Below are positions 8,418 to 16,710 of a stretch of 27,506 nt of DNA, in pieces. Under the pieces are notes generated by a model. The model was not told the DNA's origin, did no database searches, and saw only the letters and a list, made by a program, of their open reading frames with translations. Position 1 is the first letter of the stretch. Each line of letters starts with the position of its first letter. Location: contig CAWKPE010000035.1 of NCBI GenBank assembly GCA_963851385.1, positions 1-27,506 of the forward strand. The letters are read 5' to 3'. This DNA is from CAWEFA01 sp963851385 (lineage in GTDB: Bacteria > Bacteroidota > Bacteroidia > Bacteroidales > DTGW01). The position numbers were made by a program, and so were the translations under genes.

Positions 8418-8447
8418 GGCTGTTCTGGTTGAAGACAGCCTTTTTTG
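8418..8447 (+). terminator. Intrinsic terminator of rpmH
   Basis: GGCTGT (8418-8423) pairs with ACAGCC (8435-8440) around an 11-base loop and is followed directly by six T. It lies 31 bases after the rpmH stop. Confidence 0.85.
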
Positions 8448-8472
8448 TTTTAAATTAGCGGGAAATTAGCTT

Positions 8473-8544
8473 TTGGCTGTTAGCTTATAATTATTAATTC
8501 AAAACTAAATATCAAAAAGCTAATAACTAATTGCTAATAGCCAA
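8473..8544. repeat. Imperfect inverted repeat before mqnE
   Basis: TTGGCTGTTAGC (8473-8484) and GCTAATAGCCAA (8533-8544) are inverted with one mismatch. The intervening AT-rich text again repeats AGCTAATA-like words. It is the same style of intergenic element as that after rodA, with unrelated sequence. No promoter box is visible between it and the mqnE start. Confidence 0.6.
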
Positions 8545-8559
8545 TAACTTAAAATTTAA

Positions 8560-9676
8560 ATGACTGAAATTAAAGAAATAGTTCAAAAAGTCGATAATAA
8601 AAAAATACTCCGCGTTGCTGAAAAAATATTCGAAAATATACGTTTAGATAGCAACGATGCTCTTTTACTTTACGAAAAAGCTGAATCTTGGATTGCTTGG
8701 TATATTAGCCAGCCATGTCAGAAAAACAAAGAATGGCAATTACGCATATTTTAACCGAAACTTTCATATTGAGCCAACCAATATATGTATTTACCAGTGC
8801 AAATTTTGCTCATATAAGCGAAAAGCAGGCGAACAGGGAAGTTGGGAATTTACACCTGAAGAAATTATTGAAAAAGTAAAACAATATAAAGACCAGCCTG
8901 TAACAGAAGTTCATATTGTTGGAGGTGTTCATCCATCTCGTGATTTGTATTATTACGGGAAATTAATTCAAAAAATCAAAGAAGTTTTACCGGGTGTTCA
9001 TATTAAAGCATTTACAGCCATTGAACTGGAGTTCATGATCAAACATGCTAAACTTAATCTTGATGACGGTTTCAAACTATTAAAAGATTATGGTCTTAAC
9101 TCAATTCCCGGAGGTGGCGCTGAAATTTTCGATAAAAATATAAGGCTCCAGTTATGTCCTGAAAAACCATCAGGAGATCAATGGCTGGCAATACATAGAG
9201 CTGCCCATAAAGCTGGTATACCTTCTAATGCAACCATGCTTTATGGACATATTGAAAGCTACCTAAATCGTATAAATCATTTATTGCAACTTCGGGATCT
9301 TCAAGATGAAACCAATGGCTTCAATGCATTTATCCCGTTAAAGTACAGGAAGGAGAATAATTTATTTTCGGATATTGGTGAAGTAAGTGCAGTAGAAGAC
9401 ATAAAAAATTATGCTGTTGCCCGTTTGTTCCTGGATAATTTCCCTCACATAAAAGCGTACTGGCCTATGATTGGCAGAGATTTAACTCTAATTTCACTTT
9501 CATTTGGCGTTGATGATATTGATGGAACTATTAATGATACAACAAAAATTTATAGTATGGCAGGTGTAAAAGAAAATACTTCAATGAGCCCTGAAGAAAT
9601 GATTGAACTTATAAAATCTGCAGGTCGTATTCCTGCTGAAAGAGATTCGTTATATAACATAATACATTCATATTAA
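8560..9676 (+). CDS. mqnE: Aminofutalosine synthase MqnE (radical SAM), frameshifted
   Basis: MqnE is the radical-SAM enzyme of the futalosine menaquinone pathway that forms aminofutalosine. The N-terminus (MTEIKEIVQKVDNKKILRVA) is in one frame. After LLLYEKAE near 8685 the family continuation LGLLGILASHVRK is in the next frame. An extra T at about 8686 explains this, and removing it gives a ~371-residue protein of normal length. The [4Fe-4S] motif CIYQCKFC (C-x3-C-x2-C), SIPGGGAEIF, and IPLKYRKENN all fit MqnE; EPTNICIYQCKFCSYKR favours MqnE over MqnC. Its TAA overlaps the era ATG by one base (TAATG). Confidence 0.9.
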
Positions 9677-10554
9677 TGCCACATAAAGCAGGATTTGTAA
9701 ATATAATTGGAAAACCTAATGTAGGTAAATCCACATTAATGAATTTATTGATTGGTGAAAAGCTCTCTATTATTACACCTAAGGCCCAGACTACCCGTCA
9801 CCGTATTTTGGGAATTGCTAATGGAGATGATTACCAGGTTGTCTTTTCCGATACTCCTGGCATTCTTAAGCCTAAATATAAATTACAGGAAAAAATGATG
9901 ACATTTGTTGAATCGGTTTTTTCCGATGCCGATATTTTGCTTATCCTAACCGATATTGATGATGAGCTTTGAATTTAAAGAGATACTTGATAAAATAAAT
10001 AAACTTGAATTACCCTATAATTTTGGCCATAAATAAAATTGACCTGTCAAACCAGGAACAGGTAATTTCGTTAATCAATCAATGGAAACAACTTCTTAAC
10101 CGTGCCGAAATATTTGCTATATCAGCATTACATAACCATAATATTAAAGAACTTTTTGACCGGATAATTGAACTTTTGCCTGAAAATCCTGCATTTTACT
10201 CTAAAGATGACATGTCAGACAGAAATGTTCGATTCTTTGTTTCCGAAATAATCCGTGAAAAAATACTGCTGCATTATCACCAGGAAATTCCATACTCTGT
10301 TGAAGTCGCTATTGAGGCATATGAAGAAGGTAAGAAGGTCGATAAAATCCAGGCCACAATTTATGTTGAACGAGAATCACAAAAAGGAATAATAATAGGG
10401 CACAAAGGTGAATCGTTAAAAAAAGTAGGCACTCTTGCCCGCCAGGATATTGAAAAGTTGAGTTGGCAAGCAGGTATTTCTTGAATTATTCGTGAAAGTG
10501 AAAAAGGATTGGCGCAACAATGAAAATATGCTGAAAGGTTTCGGGTACTTATAG
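9676..10554 (+). CDS. era: GTPase Era, disrupted by three single-base insertions
   Basis: Era is an essential GTPase that binds 16S rRNA and assists 30S assembly. The G1 loop GKPNVGKS, the effector segment ITPKAQTTRH, G3 DTPG and G4 NKID are all present. The C-terminal KH domain shows GIIIGHKGESLKKVG and ends KVKKDWRNNENMLKGFGYL. The protein is split over three frames by extra bases: a T in TTT at 9968-9970, a C in CCC at 10013-10015, and an A near 10461. Removing these three bases gives an unbroken ~291-residue Era of normal length. Since the residues on both sides are perfectly conserved and the gene is essential, sequencing error is far more likely than decay. Confidence 0.9.
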
Positions 10555-10568
10555 CCAATATTTTTCTC

Positions 10569-10576
10569 TATATTTG
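10569..10576 (+). promoter_or_regulatory. Bacteroidota -7 promoter box for der
   Basis: TATATTTG matches TAnnTTTG exactly, 24 bases before the der ATG and just after the end of era. der can therefore be transcribed separately from era. A clear -33 TTTG is not seen. Confidence 0.5.
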
Positions 10577-10599
10577 CAGCCCGGTTATAAAAACACAAA

Positions 10600-11904
10600 A
10601 TGGGCAATATAGCAGCCATAGTAGGACGACCAAACGTAGGAAAATCAACACTTTTCAACCGGCTTACAGTAAGCCGCGATGCCATTGTTGATGAGACAAG
10701 TGGTACAACGCGCGACAGACATTACGGTAAGGTCGAATGGAATGGTATTGAATTCTCTTTAATTGATACCGGTGGCTATGTAATCAATTCCGATGATGTT
10801 TTTGAAGAAGAAATTCGAAAACAGGTTTTGTTGGCATTGGAAGAAGCTGATTCAATTCTTTTCCTGGTTGATATTACTTGTGGAATAACCGATTTAGATG
10901 ACGCTACAGCTGCTATTCTCCGCAAATCAAAAAAGAAAGTTTTCCTTGTTGCAAATAAAGTGGATAATTACGAACGCATTCATGATTCATATGAATTTCA
11001 TAAACTCGGCTTGGGTGACATATTTTGTATTTCATCAATTTCAGGAAGCGGAACCGGAGACCTTCTTGATGCTTTGGTTAAATCCTTTACCAAAGAACCT
11101 TTAATTACTGAAGAAAATTTACCCAGGATTACAGTAGTTGGGCGTCCCAATGTTGGCAAATCTTCTTTAATAAATGCACTAATTGGTGAAGAACGTAATA
11201 TAGTTACACCTATACCGGGTACTACACGTGATGCCATTTTTGTCCGTTACAAAAAGTATGACCACGATTTTTATTTAGTTGATACTGCAGGGCTGCGTAA
11301 AAAAGGAAAAGTACAGGAAAATATTGAGTTTTATTCGGTAATGCGTTCGATACGTGCAATAGAAAATTCTGATGTTTGCTTGTTAATGCTCGATGCTACT
11401 CAGGGTATTGAGGCTCAGGATTTGAATATATTTCAACTTTGCCAACGAAATAAAAAGGGAATAGTAATACTTGTCAATAAGTGGGACTTGGTCGAAAAAG
11501 ACAATCACAGTGTTCAGCAATATACAAAAATTATACACAATCGAATTGCCCCTTTTACTGATGTTCCAATAGTTTTTACTTCTGCTATAACAAAACAAAG
11601 AATTCATCAGGTTCTAGAAACTGGAATAGAAGTCTATAACAACCGCATTAAGCGAATTACAACATCAAAATTAAATGAAGTAATGCTTGCTGCTATAAGT
11701 TCATATCATCCACCTGCCATAAAAGGAAAATTAATAAAGATTAAATATGTCACTCAATTGCCTACACCTACACCGGCTTTTGTATTTTTTTCCAATCTTC
11801 CTCAATATGTAAAAGAACCTTATAAAAGATATCTTGAAAATAAACTTCGTGAAAATTTTAATTTTACGGGTGTTCCTATTCAGATTTTTGTAAGACAGAA
11901 ATAA
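10600..11904 (+). CDS. der: Ribosome biogenesis GTPase Der (EngA)
   Basis: A 434-residue tandem GTPase needed for 50S subunit maturation. The first G domain has GRPNVGKSTLFN, DTGG and NKVD. The second has GRPNVGKSSLIN, DTAGLRKKGK and NKWD. A C-terminal KH-like domain follows (PPAIKGKLIKIKYVTQLPTP to the end). All G motifs are intact and there is no frameshift, unlike the neighbouring era. Length matches the family. Confidence 0.97.
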   Translation: MGNIAAIVGRPNVGKSTLFNRLTVSRDAIVDETSGTTRDRHYGKVEWNGIEFSLIDTGGYVINSDDVFEEEIRKQVLLALEEADSILFLVDITCGITDLDDATAAILRKSKKKVFLVANKVDNYERIHDSYEFHKLGLGDIFCISSISGSGTGDLLDALVKSFTKEPLITEENLPRITVVGRPNVGKSSLINALIGEERNIVTPIPGTTRDAIFVRYKKYDHDFYLVDTAGLRKKGKVQENIEFYSVMRSIRAIENSDVCLLMLDATQGIEAQDLNIFQLCQRNKKGIVILVNKWDLVEKDNHSVQQYTKIIHNRIAPFTDVPIVFTSAITKQRIHQVLETGIEVYNNRIKRITTSKLNEVMLAAISSYHPPAIKGKLIKIKYVTQLPTPTPAFVFFSNLPQYVKEPYKRYLENKLRENFNFTGVPIQIFVRQK

Positions 11905-11905
11905 T

Positions 11906-12004
11906 GAAAACCGGAAACTGGAATCAGGAGACCGGAAATAAGATTAATAGTTTGAAGATAAAAGTATCCTATTTATAGTATTTAAAATCTATTTTCCGGT
12001 TTCC
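11906..12004. repeat. Inverted repeat between convergent der and the SpoIIE-type sensor
   Basis: GAAAACCGGAAAC (11906-11918) is inverted at 11992-12004 (TTTTCCGGTTTCC) with 11 of 13 matching. A further ACCGGAAA word lies at about 11931-11938. The element fills the space between two convergent genes. It may form a two-way terminator, though the 73-base spacer is long. Confidence 0.55.
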
Positions 12005-12005
12005 G

Positions 12006-15000
12006 TTATATCCTAATCCCCATAAATAATACATCATCTATTTGGTCTAGCTGATCTTTCCAAAGATTAAACGTGTTTTTAACATGATGATATTGTTCTT
12101 CCATGGGTAAATCGTGAATATCTTTTAGAAGACTGCGCATACGAACCATCTTAAACTTTTTACCCATCGGGCCGCCAAATTGGTCAGGATATCCATCGGA
12201 AAACATATATACAAAATCACCTTTACTAAGTTGAAAACCTTGGTTTTCAAAATCCTTGATTTCAAGAGCATATTCGTTTCCACCTATAGAGCTTTTGCTT
12301 CCCTGAACATAAATCTGTTCACCGTTAACATATAGTATTACCGGACGCATGGCAGAAGCTATACGGATTTTGTAATTGGCAGTATCAATCTCGCACGCAG
12401 TAAGGTCCATCCCATCACTCGATTCAGCCATTTCAACATTTTGGTTTAGAGTATTACGCATTTCTTCATCAAGCTTTTCGAGAATTTTTGATGGAGAAAC
12501 TACATCAGGCCGGTTGCAAATATCTTTAATCAGGGTTGTTCCAATCATTGACATCAATGCACCTGGAACACCATGGCCAGTTGAATCGCCGCAAACAATT
12601 ACAAATTTATTATCAGAAATTTTATCAAACCAATAAAAATCGCCACTTACTATATCTCTTGGTTGATAGAAAATAAAACAGCCGGAGAACGTTTCCTGAA
12701 GTTTTTTTATGGATGGTAAAATACTCGATTGAATCCGTTGTGCATATGTTATACTATCCGTAATATCACGATTTTTGATTTCAATTTCTTCTTTCTGTTC
12801 AATTACTTCCCTGGTACGTTCATCAAGCATTTTTTGCAGATACAACTGAAATTGAATTTGCTTTTGTTCACGGTATTTAATATAGAAATAAAATAAACCA
12901 ATAACGATCACTATTGAAAGAATTATAAACCATAAACGTTTCCATAAAGGAGGAGTAACATAAATATCAAGTTTCAGAGGTTCTGAAGATATTCCTTCTG
13001 CATTATATGATTTTAAAAGAAAAGTAAAATTACCATCTTCAACTCTGGGATAAATAACAAAAGTATTTTGAGTAATATCCGACCATTCTGATTCCCATCC
13101 ATCCAACTTGTACTGGTACCTTACTGATTTTGGAGCTCTGTAACTTAGTCCAACAAAATCAATTCGAATGCGATAAATACCATATGGTAATTTTATCTGC
13201 TTTCCAAATTCCACTTCCTTATCAGAAATTTTAACTGACGTTATATTGACTGCAGGAGGAAGCAATTTTTGCTTATTTTTCTGATAATTATATTGAATCA
13301 ATCCACTAGTAGTACCAAAGCGAATATTGCCAGAAGCATCAATTGACACAGCATTGAAATTACAGTCACCAGTAATGCCTATTTCAGGTCCATAAGTCAT
13401 AATAGAGAGCGTGGAAGGATTAATCTTACTAAGTGCCAGCCTATGACCGACCCAAATATTTCCATCATTGTCAGTAACTAAACTATAACAATAATCTGAC
13501 TTCAGGCCATTTTTTTCAGATAAATAAATCAGAGAGTCATTGCGTAGCACAAAAATACCATCACCATAAGTAGCTGCCCATAAATTGCCATTATTATCTT
13601 CAGTAATAGAAGTAAATTCAAGTTCTCCGGTACCTGAAATTTTGAAATGTTTATCTGAATTCACTGAAATTAAACTATTGCTTTTTGTAGCAATCCAAAC
13701 AATACCATTCGAATCAATAAAAATATCATTTATTTTATTGTGAGGTAACTCTGTGTCAGTGCTGTAATGGTCTCGTTTACCGGTTTTTAAATTAAAAGCA
13801 AAAACTCCACCATTAGTTGCAACCCACAAAAAATTATTATTTGCTTTTACAGCGTTTATTTTATTTTCGATTGAGTTTTGTGAATAAAAAAACCTTGTAG
13901 CGGATTCACTTTTTGTATCCATTTTGTAAAGGCCGCTCTTTTCAGTACCTATCCATAAAATACCTCCAGGCATAGAATAAAGTGCTGTAATTGCGTCAGA
14001 AGGCAATCCATTTCTTTCGTTAAATACTTTTTTTTGCATAGGATTTTTTGAATCAACTTTGACAAGTGATTTACGCCCTCCCATCCAAAACGCTTCTCTA
14101 TCTGAAGCTACAGATAAAATGTCGTTTCCAAAACTTTCATTTTTAAAATTATAAAATACAAAGGCTTCCTCTACAATACCTGCCAATCCATTACTATATG
14201 TACCAAACCATATATTACCTTCAACATCCTGGTATGCACTTTTAATAAAATTATCGCCCAGCCCATTATCCTGATTATAATTAATGAAGTTATCATACGT
14301 TTTTCTTTCCGGTGAATAGAGTATTTTATATATTCCCTTGCCAAACGTGCAGACCCAAAGATTCATTTGATTGTCTTCAAGTATCCATTGAACATTGACA
14401 TCAGAAATTTTGTAATATTCACCTAAGTTTACAACAGAAAACTTTGCACCATTATTTTGAACAACCACTTTATAAAATCCTGCATCTTCAGTGCCTATCC
14501 AATATACATTATTTTCTTTTGCAGGTATAATGCATTGTGTTCTTGTACTTGGAATATCTTTAATTTTTTGCTCATGAATTATTTTTCGTTCTGCAAGATC
14601 AATATCAACGACCCATAACCCGTTATCAGTTCCAACTAAGTATTTATTATTAGGAAGTAATGCAATAGAATAATAAAGCTTATCCTTTGTACCTGAAGTT
14701 ATATTTATGGCTTTTTTATCTTCGATAATATAAAAACCACTGCTTTGAGTAATTGCAATAATAATTCCATTGGAATTTTCAACAAAACCATTCACTATGC
14801 TTGGAGATTCAGCATTGCGATATATTTTTCTTAATTTGTGTTCAGAATAACAAAACACACTACCGTCATCGTATCCAAACCATACATTTCCAGATTTATC
14901 ACAAAAGCTAGTATTCGCGTAGGTTTCGGAAATACTATCCAACGATGCAGGAATTGAAAATTTCAATCCATCAAAGCGACACACACCAGCTCCTGTACCA

Positions 15001-15170
15001 AGCCAAATGAATCCGCTTTTATCCTGGTTAATAGTGTAAACCGACGGATGAATTATTCCTTCATCTATACCATAACGCTTTATGTTAATTAACTGTGAAA
15101 AGCAATCAATGCCCGATAAAGCAATGATTAGTATATTCAGAATTGAACCTTTGATTATATTTTTGATCAC
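12006..15170 (-). CDS. Reg_prop beta-propeller / Y_Y_Y sensor with cytoplasmic SpoIIE-type PP2C phosphatase
   Basis: A 1054-residue membrane sensor. A signal peptide (about 1-26) is followed by about 13 repeats of the W-[LIVF]-G-T/A propeller motif, for example GFIWLGTGAGVCRFDG and GILWIGTEKSGLYKMD. This is consistent with two seven-bladed periplasmic propellers to ~630. A Y_Y_Y domain (~637-741), one membrane helix (~745-763) and a coiled coil (~764-800) come next. The output is SpoIIE-like PP2C (~825-1054), with QPRDIVSGDFYWF, GDSTGHGVPGALMS and FSDGYPDQFGG carrying the expected metal-binding aspartates. This fold usually reads polysaccharides in hybrid two-component systems; here the output is a Ser/Thr phosphatase, which commonly acts on anti-sigma-factor antagonists. 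No such partner lies in the window. Confidence 0.92.
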   Translation of the reverse strand: MIKNIIKGSILNILIIALSGIDCFSQLINIKRYGIDEGIIHPSVYTINQDKSGFIWLGTGAGVCRFDGLKFSIPASLDSISETYANTSFCDKSGNVWFGYDDGSVFCYSEHKLRKIYRNAESPSIVNGFVENSNGIIIAITQSSGFYIIEDKKAINITSGTKDKLYYSIALLPNNKYLVGTDNGLWVVDIDLAERKIIHEQKIKDIPSTRTQCIIPAKENNVYWIGTEDAGFYKVVVQNNGAKFSVVNLGEYYKISDVNVQWILEDNQMNLWVCTFGKGIYKILYSPERKTYDNFINYNQDNGLGDNFIKSAYQDVEGNIWFGTYSNGLAGIVEEAFVFYNFKNESFGNDILSVASDREAFWMGGRKSLVKVDSKNPMQKKVFNERNGLPSDAITALYSMPGGILWIGTEKSGLYKMDTKSESATRFFYSQNSIENKINAVKANNNFLWVATNGGVFAFNLKTGKRDHYSTDTELPHNKINDIFIDSNGIVWIATKSNSLISVNSDKHFKISGTGELEFTSITEDNNGNLWAATYGDGIFVLRNDSLIYLSEKNGLKSDYCYSLVTDNDGNIWVGHRLALSKINPSTLSIMTYGPEIGITGDCNFNAVSIDASGNIRFGTTSGLIQYNYQKNKQKLLPPAVNITSVKISDKEVEFGKQIKLPYGIYRIRIDFVGLSYRAPKSVRYQYKLDGWESEWSDITQNTFVIYPRVEDGNFTFLLKSYNAEGISSEPLKLDIYVTPPLWKRLWFIILSIVIVIGLFYFYIKYREQKQIQFQLYLQKMLDERTREVIEQKEEIEIKNRDITDSITYAQRIQSSILPSIKKLQETFSGCFIFYQPRDIVSGDFYWFDKISDNKFVIVCGDSTGHGVPGALMSMIGTTLIKDICNRPDVVSPSKILEKLDEEMRNTLNQNVEMAESSDGMDLTACEIDTANYKIRIASAMRPVILYVNGEQIYVQGSKSSIGGNEYALEIKDFENQGFQLSKGDFVYMFSDGYPDQFGGPMGKKFKMVRMRSLLKDIHDLPMEEQYHHVKNTFNLWKDQLDQIDDVLFMGIRI

Positions 15171-15348
15171 GAGTTAAAGATTTAGTTATACATTAATTGC
15201 TCGCGAATTAATTCTTATTGATAAAGTTAAATTAAATTTTTATCTATACCAGTTTAAATTAAAAATTACTAATGATTGAAAATATATATTCAATAAATTA
15301 TAAATTTAAACTAAGTCCTTAATTGTTAATAAAAACTATCATATTAAA

Positions 15349-16323
15349 TTATTCTTTCTGTTTTACGCCAATAGAATATTTGTACTTAGGAACTCCACCG
15401 ATTGGTATGGTGTAAAACGGAAGCAATTCACCATACTGGTTGCGTACATATATAACAACATTATTGTTTATAACAGGATTAACTTTTCTTTTTATCATTT
15501 GTATATCCAGGGATGTATTTTTTTCTTCCGGAATAATTTTAAATTCACTTTCTACCCAATTATCGTCTCCTGATACTTTCTCAAGTTGTCCTTTCCTGGC
15601 AACAGAAACAATTCTGATAAAACCATCATCGTCCCAGTCGAAATTGCTTTGCTTAACAGAAATTGTACGGTCATCAATATAAGGATAAATATGAGAAACC
15701 TGTTCCGGATCGTCCCACAATCTAAAGCAATACCTGTAAGCAAAAGCATTGGCTCCTTCTATGGGTTTGTTTTCATTGGGATCAGTTGACATAAAATAAC
15801 GATAAAGATTCCCGTCGTCACCGGAAATTCCCTCACAAATGACTTTAAAAACATTACCTCCATATTTTTTAACATATTCTCCTTCTGTCGGATTGAAAGG
15901 GCCGAATGTGTACCAATTTTTATTGTATTTCGGGTCATTGCCAAAAGTTTTTGAAGCAAGCAAGTTGCCGCTTTTATAGTTGCCAACAGGTTGAGGGCTT
16001 TGGGCCGCTTCATCGGACCAGCATTTCTTACCACCATATACAGAAAAAGTACATTCAGTATCCCATACTCCGTTTATTTCATCAATATCTCCTCCGGTAT
16101 CGGGATCATAAACCCTTATATAAATCGGCTTATTAAATTTCTCAGGTATGAGAAAAAAGAATATCTGAACATGTGTATCATCGCCCCATGAAGATGGTGC
16201 ATTTTTTCCAAAAGTTACCAGGTATGGAATATTTTCATCCTCCGCTGGAGCCGATTGACTCCGACATATATAAAGATTTAAAATTAAAATACAACCAGCA
16301 AAAATGAACCTCATGAATACCAT
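15349..16323 (-). CDS. Secreted protein of unknown function
   Basis: An open frame extends back to 16461, but the best start is at 16323 or 16314 (MVFMRFIFAGCILILNLYIC). Both give a standard signal peptide ending near CRSQSA; the upstream 46 residues look like non-coding extension. The mature part is ~300 residues, rich in aromatic and acidic residues. Notable stretches are RVYDPDTGGDIDEINGVWDT, FSVYGGKKCWSD, FRLWDDPEQ and SNFDWDDDGFIRIVS, the last acidic enough to suggest calcium binding. There is no type IX C-terminal domain, no membrane anchor and no domain I recognise. Flanked on the same strand by the SpoIIE sensor and the surface-protein operon, with gaps of 178 and 387 bases. Confidence 0.7.
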   Translation of the reverse strand: MVFMRFIFAGCILILNLYICRSQSAPAEDENIPYLVTFGKNAPSSWGDDTHVQIFFFLIPEKFNKPIYIRVYDPDTGGDIDEINGVWDTECTFSVYGGKKCWSDEAAQSPQPVGNYKSGNLLASKTFGNDPKYNKNWYTFGPFNPTEGEYVKKYGGNVFKVICEGISGDDGNLYRYFMSTDPNENKPIEGANAFAYRYCFRLWDDPEQVSHIYPYIDDRTISVKQSNFDWDDDGFIRIVSVARKGQLEKVSGDDNWVESEFKIIPEEKNTSLDIQMIKRKVNPVINNNVVIYVRNQYGELLPFYTIPIGGVPKYKYSIGVKQKE

Positions 16324-16710
16324 TTTGATAGAGTGCCTTAAATTACAAAAAAAGATGAAACTACCCAAAACATGCTGCAAAGCATATTTTATAGATTCAA
16401 ATTTTAAATAAAGGATCTCTGATAAACCCCGTATCCTTAACCCATCTATTACATCACTCATAAAAAAAACTATATTAATACCGGGAATTTGAAATTACGA
16501 AAATAACATTTTGATAAATAATATAATTTCGATTTAACTAAAAAATTTTTAAAATTTTCTAAACAATGAATTCATTTTCTGAAAGTAAATATTCAGATTT
16601 GAAATTGATTATTATTAAACGGTGATGAGTAAATGAATAACAAAATGAGTTTAATTTCCAATAATGTTTAAAGTTTAATGATACATACATTCTGTATCCA
16701 ACCATAATCA
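16324..16710. other. AT-rich intergenic region without a recognised gene
   Basis: About 390 bases between the PD40-PKD gene and the secreted unknown protein. It holds a weak hairpin (GATACA 16680-16685, TGTATC 16693-16698) just after the PD40-PKD stop, without a clear T-run. There is also a box CGAAAATA at 16498-16505 that is one base from the minus-strand form CAAAnnTA of the -7 promoter. I see no RNA gene or conserved reading frame. Confidence 0.5.

Noticed and set aside
9970..10015. Programmed frameshifting in era
   Set aside because: Three separate insertions at unrelated sites, with no slippery heptamer plus pseudoknot, in a gene not known for recoding; sequence error is simpler.
16324..16461. 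N-terminal extension of the secreted unknown protein
   Set aside because: A normal signal peptide begins at internal Met 47 or 50; the extension before it would bury the signal sequence.
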